Below are positions 61,801-64,000 of a DNA stretch of 64,000 nucleotides, piece by piece. The position numbers and the translations under genes are program-made. The notes beneath the pieces were generated by a model, which had not been told where the DNA came from, did no database searches, and saw only the letters and a program-made list of their open reading frames with translations. Numbering within the stretch: the first letter of the stretch is position 1; every line of letters begins with the position of its first letter. The stretch is from Gyromitra esculenta. Its lineage: Eukaryota; Ascomycota; Pezizomycetes; Pezizales; Discinaceae. The stretch is from assembly GCA_038503075.1 (NCBI GenBank), contig JBCAML010000015.1, forward strand, positions 1,426,001-1,490,000. Direction: 5' to 3'.

Positions 61801-62819
61801 ATGCGGAGCTGAATGATCAACTCCGGCTATATTTCTAGAACAACAGGGCGAACGGGCGCGTACATACTGACACTTGCTTCCTAATCACTGAACTCGAGAC
61901 AACCAGACGAACAGAGACAGATTTCATGGTTACTCATTCCCGTGCACAGCTGTCATAGTGCTACCCACGAATTAGACCGTGATACGATCCCATAGATCTC
62001 GAAGAATTTCGAGTCAATAGTTAGAGCCCTTGATCTAGGCCCACGGATTGGCTGGCGCGTGCTTAATCATGCAAGAGATACTAAACAAAAGTCAGAAGCC
62101 ATCAGCACTTGAGCAATATCATAGAAGCTCAGGCATCAGCCAGCCCTCGAGAGGAGCGGCTCGTTAGGCTAAAATCTACCTATCCAAAGCCTGCGATTGC
62201 TGCCCTGCAACTCGCAATTGTTCTCCGGTAAGTGTCGGAGTTTTTATTTCGATTGTTGCGGTTTCAGTGATGATGCATGATGCGGGGAGTGAATTCCGGG
62301 TACCATTCCCCCACCGCTGGGGCGTGCTGCGGCTGTTGTTATCAGCACTCTACTCGACTACCGACGGTATGCGGACAGTCCAGTCCAGCGGATCACCACC
62401 CGATGCTGGCCACCACACACCTATCAGGGCCCCCTGGAGGTTTCGCGGGCATATATCCAGTGGGAATACTCGTAGTAGGATCATCACGTTTTCCATGTGG
62501 CGCGCAGCCCCAGCTTCATGCAAAGCAGCCCCTGCCAACCCAGATAGGTACGTTTAGGGATTACGAGTTTATCCGTGACCAGATACTTTACGAGATCGTC
62601 TCTAATTTTTCTTTTTTTCCTGTGAATTAATCGCCTGGGATCGCTTATGTCCGTCTCGTATCTATTCTTGCTTTTTTATTGCCGACTATATATATCTATC
62701 ATGGTTTCTCCTCCAGAAGCTCAAGTCTCAAGTTTTCAACCACCTCCCCCCCCGAACAGGATACCGAGATATCACGGCGACACATACACACGATCAAGTA
62801 GAACGAGATAATAACCATC

Positions 62820-63981
62820 ATGACGGTTTCAATCAAGCAGATGGTGCGTACCAAAGAGAGAACGATTCCACGGATCTCTTTGCATAGTTTCGACGCCCGA
62901 AAGGACGAAATCGCAAGACAAATCATCGATGCTGCAGAGAACAGTGGCTTCTTCATTCTCGAGAACCAGGAATCTCCGTCTGTCCCCGAAATCGAGAAAA
63001 TGTTTAGCATCACGTAAATCTACCCACCGAGCCAGACCGCTCCATCATCATTCCCAGCTTACTGACGAGTTCTGCGGGTATACAGTAAGGAGTTCTTCGA
63101 TCTCCCAGAGTCCATTAAATCGAAAACTCCCTTCACCAAGTCCGATAACGCCGGCTGGGAGACAAATTCCCAGATCAGGCCCTCAACCGGTCTCCCGGAC
63201 CAGAAAGAATCCATGCAGCTACAGTACCACCGCCGCAACGATGCCATATGGCCGTCGGATAGAGCCATCCCTGAGGAATTCCGCGAGAGTGTCGCGGATT
63301 TCATGGAGAAGATCCAGGCACTGTCGATGAAGATCCTTGCTGTATTCGCCATAGCGCTTGGCTTTCCAGAAGACTTCTTTACCAAGGCGCACAATGTCGA
63401 GAAGGCGAATGCACAGTCCACGCTTCGCCTTTTGCACTACCACGACATCACAGGCACCCAGTTCGCGCCCAGCTACTGGCGTGCTGGGGCACATACTGAT
63501 TACGATTGCCTCACCATGCTGTTCCAACGCACGGGGGAGGATGGACTGGAGATCTGTCCAGGCAGAGAAGCACACACGAGCTTCGGAATGGGGGACGAGT
63601 GGACACCGGTTAAGGCGCGAACCGGGGATATTGTATGTAATATTGGAGATATGTTGATGGCATGGAGCGACGATCGGTTCAAGAGCTTGTTTCATAGGGT
63701 TAGGTGTCCTGGGATTGGCGAAAACCAACGTTCAAGATACAGCATTGCGTAAGTTTATTGCCCCCCCCCCCACTTTTACAGATCTGCACGAGGTTTGATT
63801 CTGTGCTAATCTGAGGGGAATCTGCAGATACTTCAACCAGGCCAACAAAGATGTCGAGATCCAGGGCCCACTAGGGAAGTATCCGATGATGACGGCTCAC
63901 AAGTATATTATGGACGCTGTCAAGCGCAACTACGGCCAGCTGGAGAGAATGGAGACTGAGAATGGTACAACGGCTGCATAG
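62820..63981 (+). CDS. 2-oxoglutarate/Fe(II)-dependent dioxygenase (isopenicillin-N-synthase-like)
   Basis: Non-heme iron oxygenase of the DIOX_N plus 2OG-FeII_Oxy architecture; substrate unknown. Three exons: 62820-63013, 63086-63748 and 63828-63981, giving 336 residues, all junctions in frame; intron 1 has a TTACTGAC branch site. The N-terminal DIOX_N part has IPRISLHSF and AAENSGFFILEN. The jelly-roll core has LRLLHYHDI, AGAHTDYDCLTML with the iron ligands His201 and Asp203, LFHRV with the third ligand His268, and RYSIAYF, whose Arg282 and Ser284 bind 2-oxoglutarate. The length is normal for the family. Homologues range from thymine-hydroxylase-like and gibberellin-type enzymes to secondary-metabolite oxidases; with no cluster genes in the window, the pathway stays open. 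Confidence 0.94.
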
Positions 63982-64000
63982 TGGTTTCGAGAAATTTCTT

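Larger units (their letters stand above)
55173..62819. other. long gene-free region
   Basis: 7.6 kb with only short, unrecognised frames. The largest, at 55671-56180, overlaps frames on both strands with no family features. Repeats listed separately: the mini-element at 56620, the A-rich retroposon-like tail at 57279, the core copy at 58838 and telomere-like repeats at 58607. A tRNA-like B-box (GGTTTCGATTCC near 56935) is not part of a foldable tRNA. Confidence 0.5.

Overview
The window looks like a nuclear contig from a filamentous ascomycete (Pezizomycotina). The evidence is short spliceosomal introns (mostly 40-80 nt, GT-AG, with CTAAC/CTGAC-type branch sites), fungal-typical families (AA9 lytic polysaccharide monooxygenase, Ubc6-type E2, E-class P450, NCS2/NAT purine permease, proline-rich phospholipase D, CorA-like membrane protein, 2OG-Fe(II) dioxygenase), and repeats whose copies differ almost only by C/T and G/A transitions, as expected of repeat-induced point mutation (RIP). 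The exact class cannot be fixed from sequence reading alone.

Layout. 1-4.1 kb is gene-poor. 4.2-25 kb is the gene-rich, GC-richer part: AA9 LPMO (4224-5090), Ubc6-like E2 (6539-7497), P450 (9788-11783), NAT purine permease (13960-15942) and phospholipase D (20886-24965), all on the plus strand and all rebuilt exon by exon with consistent reading frames. 25-40 kb is AT-richer and transposon-scarred. It holds a RIP-marked long-inverted-repeat element (25370-26376), a CorA-like gene on the minus strand (26788-28944), a decayed GDA1/CD39 apyrase gene on the minus strand (33838-35418) and several short inverted-repeat elements. 40-55 kb carries three paralogues of a protein-kinase family that share a ~150-residue N-terminal domain I cannot name: a full gene with a C-terminal membrane segment (40401-42310), a copy cut off at its first splice donor (47844-48398) beside a 614-bp terminal-inverted-repeat element, and a second full gene (53464-55172). 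Several ~130-bp MITE-like elements lie between them. 55-62.8 kb is again gene-free and repeat-bearing, and the window ends with a complete 2OG-Fe(II) dioxygenase gene (62820-63981).

How the genes relate. The plus-strand genes of the first 25 kb are spaced by 1-5 kb, have separate promoters and serve unrelated functions (cellulose oxidation, ER-associated degradation, an unknown oxidation, purine uptake, phosphatidic acid signalling), so I see no metabolic cluster. The most unusual content is the kinase family. It has three dispersed copies, one intron position conserved in the kinase N-lobe, HHD instead of HRD in the catalytic loop, diverged tails and one copy reduced to the N-terminal domain, all in a transposon-rich, fast-evolving neighbourhood. 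That pattern is typical of accessory, possibly self/non-self or stress-recognition genes, but this role is inference only.
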